This document shows, one piece after another, positions 5,083-5,102 of a stretch of DNA of 5,102 bases (its first letter is position 1; every line of letters begins with the position of its first letter). The notes under the pieces were generated by a model that searched no databases, was not told the DNA's origin, and saw only the letters and a program-made list of their open reading frames with translations. A program made the translations under genes and the position numbers. This stretch comes from Flavobacteriaceae bacterium (GTDB taxonomy: Bacteria > Bacteroidota > Bacteroidia > Flavobacteriales > Flavobacteriaceae), in contig JACXVH010000121.1 in NCBI GenBank assembly GCA_014763515.1, positions 1 through 5,102 on the forward strand, written 5' to 3'.

Positions 5083-5102
5083 ACTGTTTTAATTGTATTG
5101 TT

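Noticed and set aside
5064..5102. End of a minus-strand gene (NNTIKTVEKIKW then TAA).
   Set aside because: Only 12 codons are visible, and the stop lies inside the palindrome; too short to support.

Overview
The window is AT-rich and reads like Bacteroidota (Flavobacteriia/Sphingobacteriia-like). It has promoter boxes of the TAnnTTTG type (TATCTTTG at 840, TACATTTG at 3645), weak Shine-Dalgarno sequences, and proteins whose wording is typical of that phylum. No rRNA, tRNA or CRISPR array is visible. The overall texture is that of an accessory region: gene fragments, decaying genes, and structured intergenic repeats between short plus-strand modules.

Layout. Positions 1-114 (minus) hold the start of a gene that leaves the window, possibly an insertion-sequence transposase. 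Positions 159-362 (plus) are the 3' part of an unrecognised gene that lacks its start; it is followed by an intrinsic terminator (366-405). Positions 417-584 are eight degenerate 21-bp repeats, the first six of which encode a 44-residue Lys-rich heptad-repeat peptide. Positions 637-775 can fold into a long imperfect hairpin and end in a CAAACCGTTAC motif.

The centre (840-3233) is a fluoride-resistance module. A promoter leads into a fluoride (crcB-motif) riboswitch at about 860-914. Its last bases also form a stem that covers the ribosome binding site. Three overlapping genes follow: a CLC-F type fluoride/proton antiporter (948-2255), a DUF190 protein (2245-2619, a family often found beside fluoride exporters) and a PAP2-family membrane phosphatase (2613-3233). 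The phosphatase is damaged: codon 37 is TGA where Trp is expected, and the catalytic His of its second signature motif is Tyr. The module is bracketed by two structured repeats that share GCACGTAAC in opposite orientation and CAAACCGTTAC, so it may be a mobile cassette.

Positions 3234-3681 contain no credible gene. They hold the second bracketing repeat (3215-3353), about 130 bases in which I recognise nothing, a strong imperfect inverted repeat (3490-3547), a small hairpin with a C-rich loop (3546-3579), and a promoter (3622-3652).

The right part (3682-5006) is a restriction-modification-like remnant. An intact XRE-type regulator overlaps by four bases an N6-adenine DNA methyltransferase broken by two compensating one-base shifts in A-runs and cut off after the NPPY catalytic motif. 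A perfect 44-bp palindrome with a T-run (5035-5082) closes the unit as a probable terminator.

Fluoride sensing and export are well known in general. The least explained items here are the bracketing repeats, the heptad-encoding repeat tract, and the pairing of a PAP2 phosphatase gene with CLC-F and DUF190.
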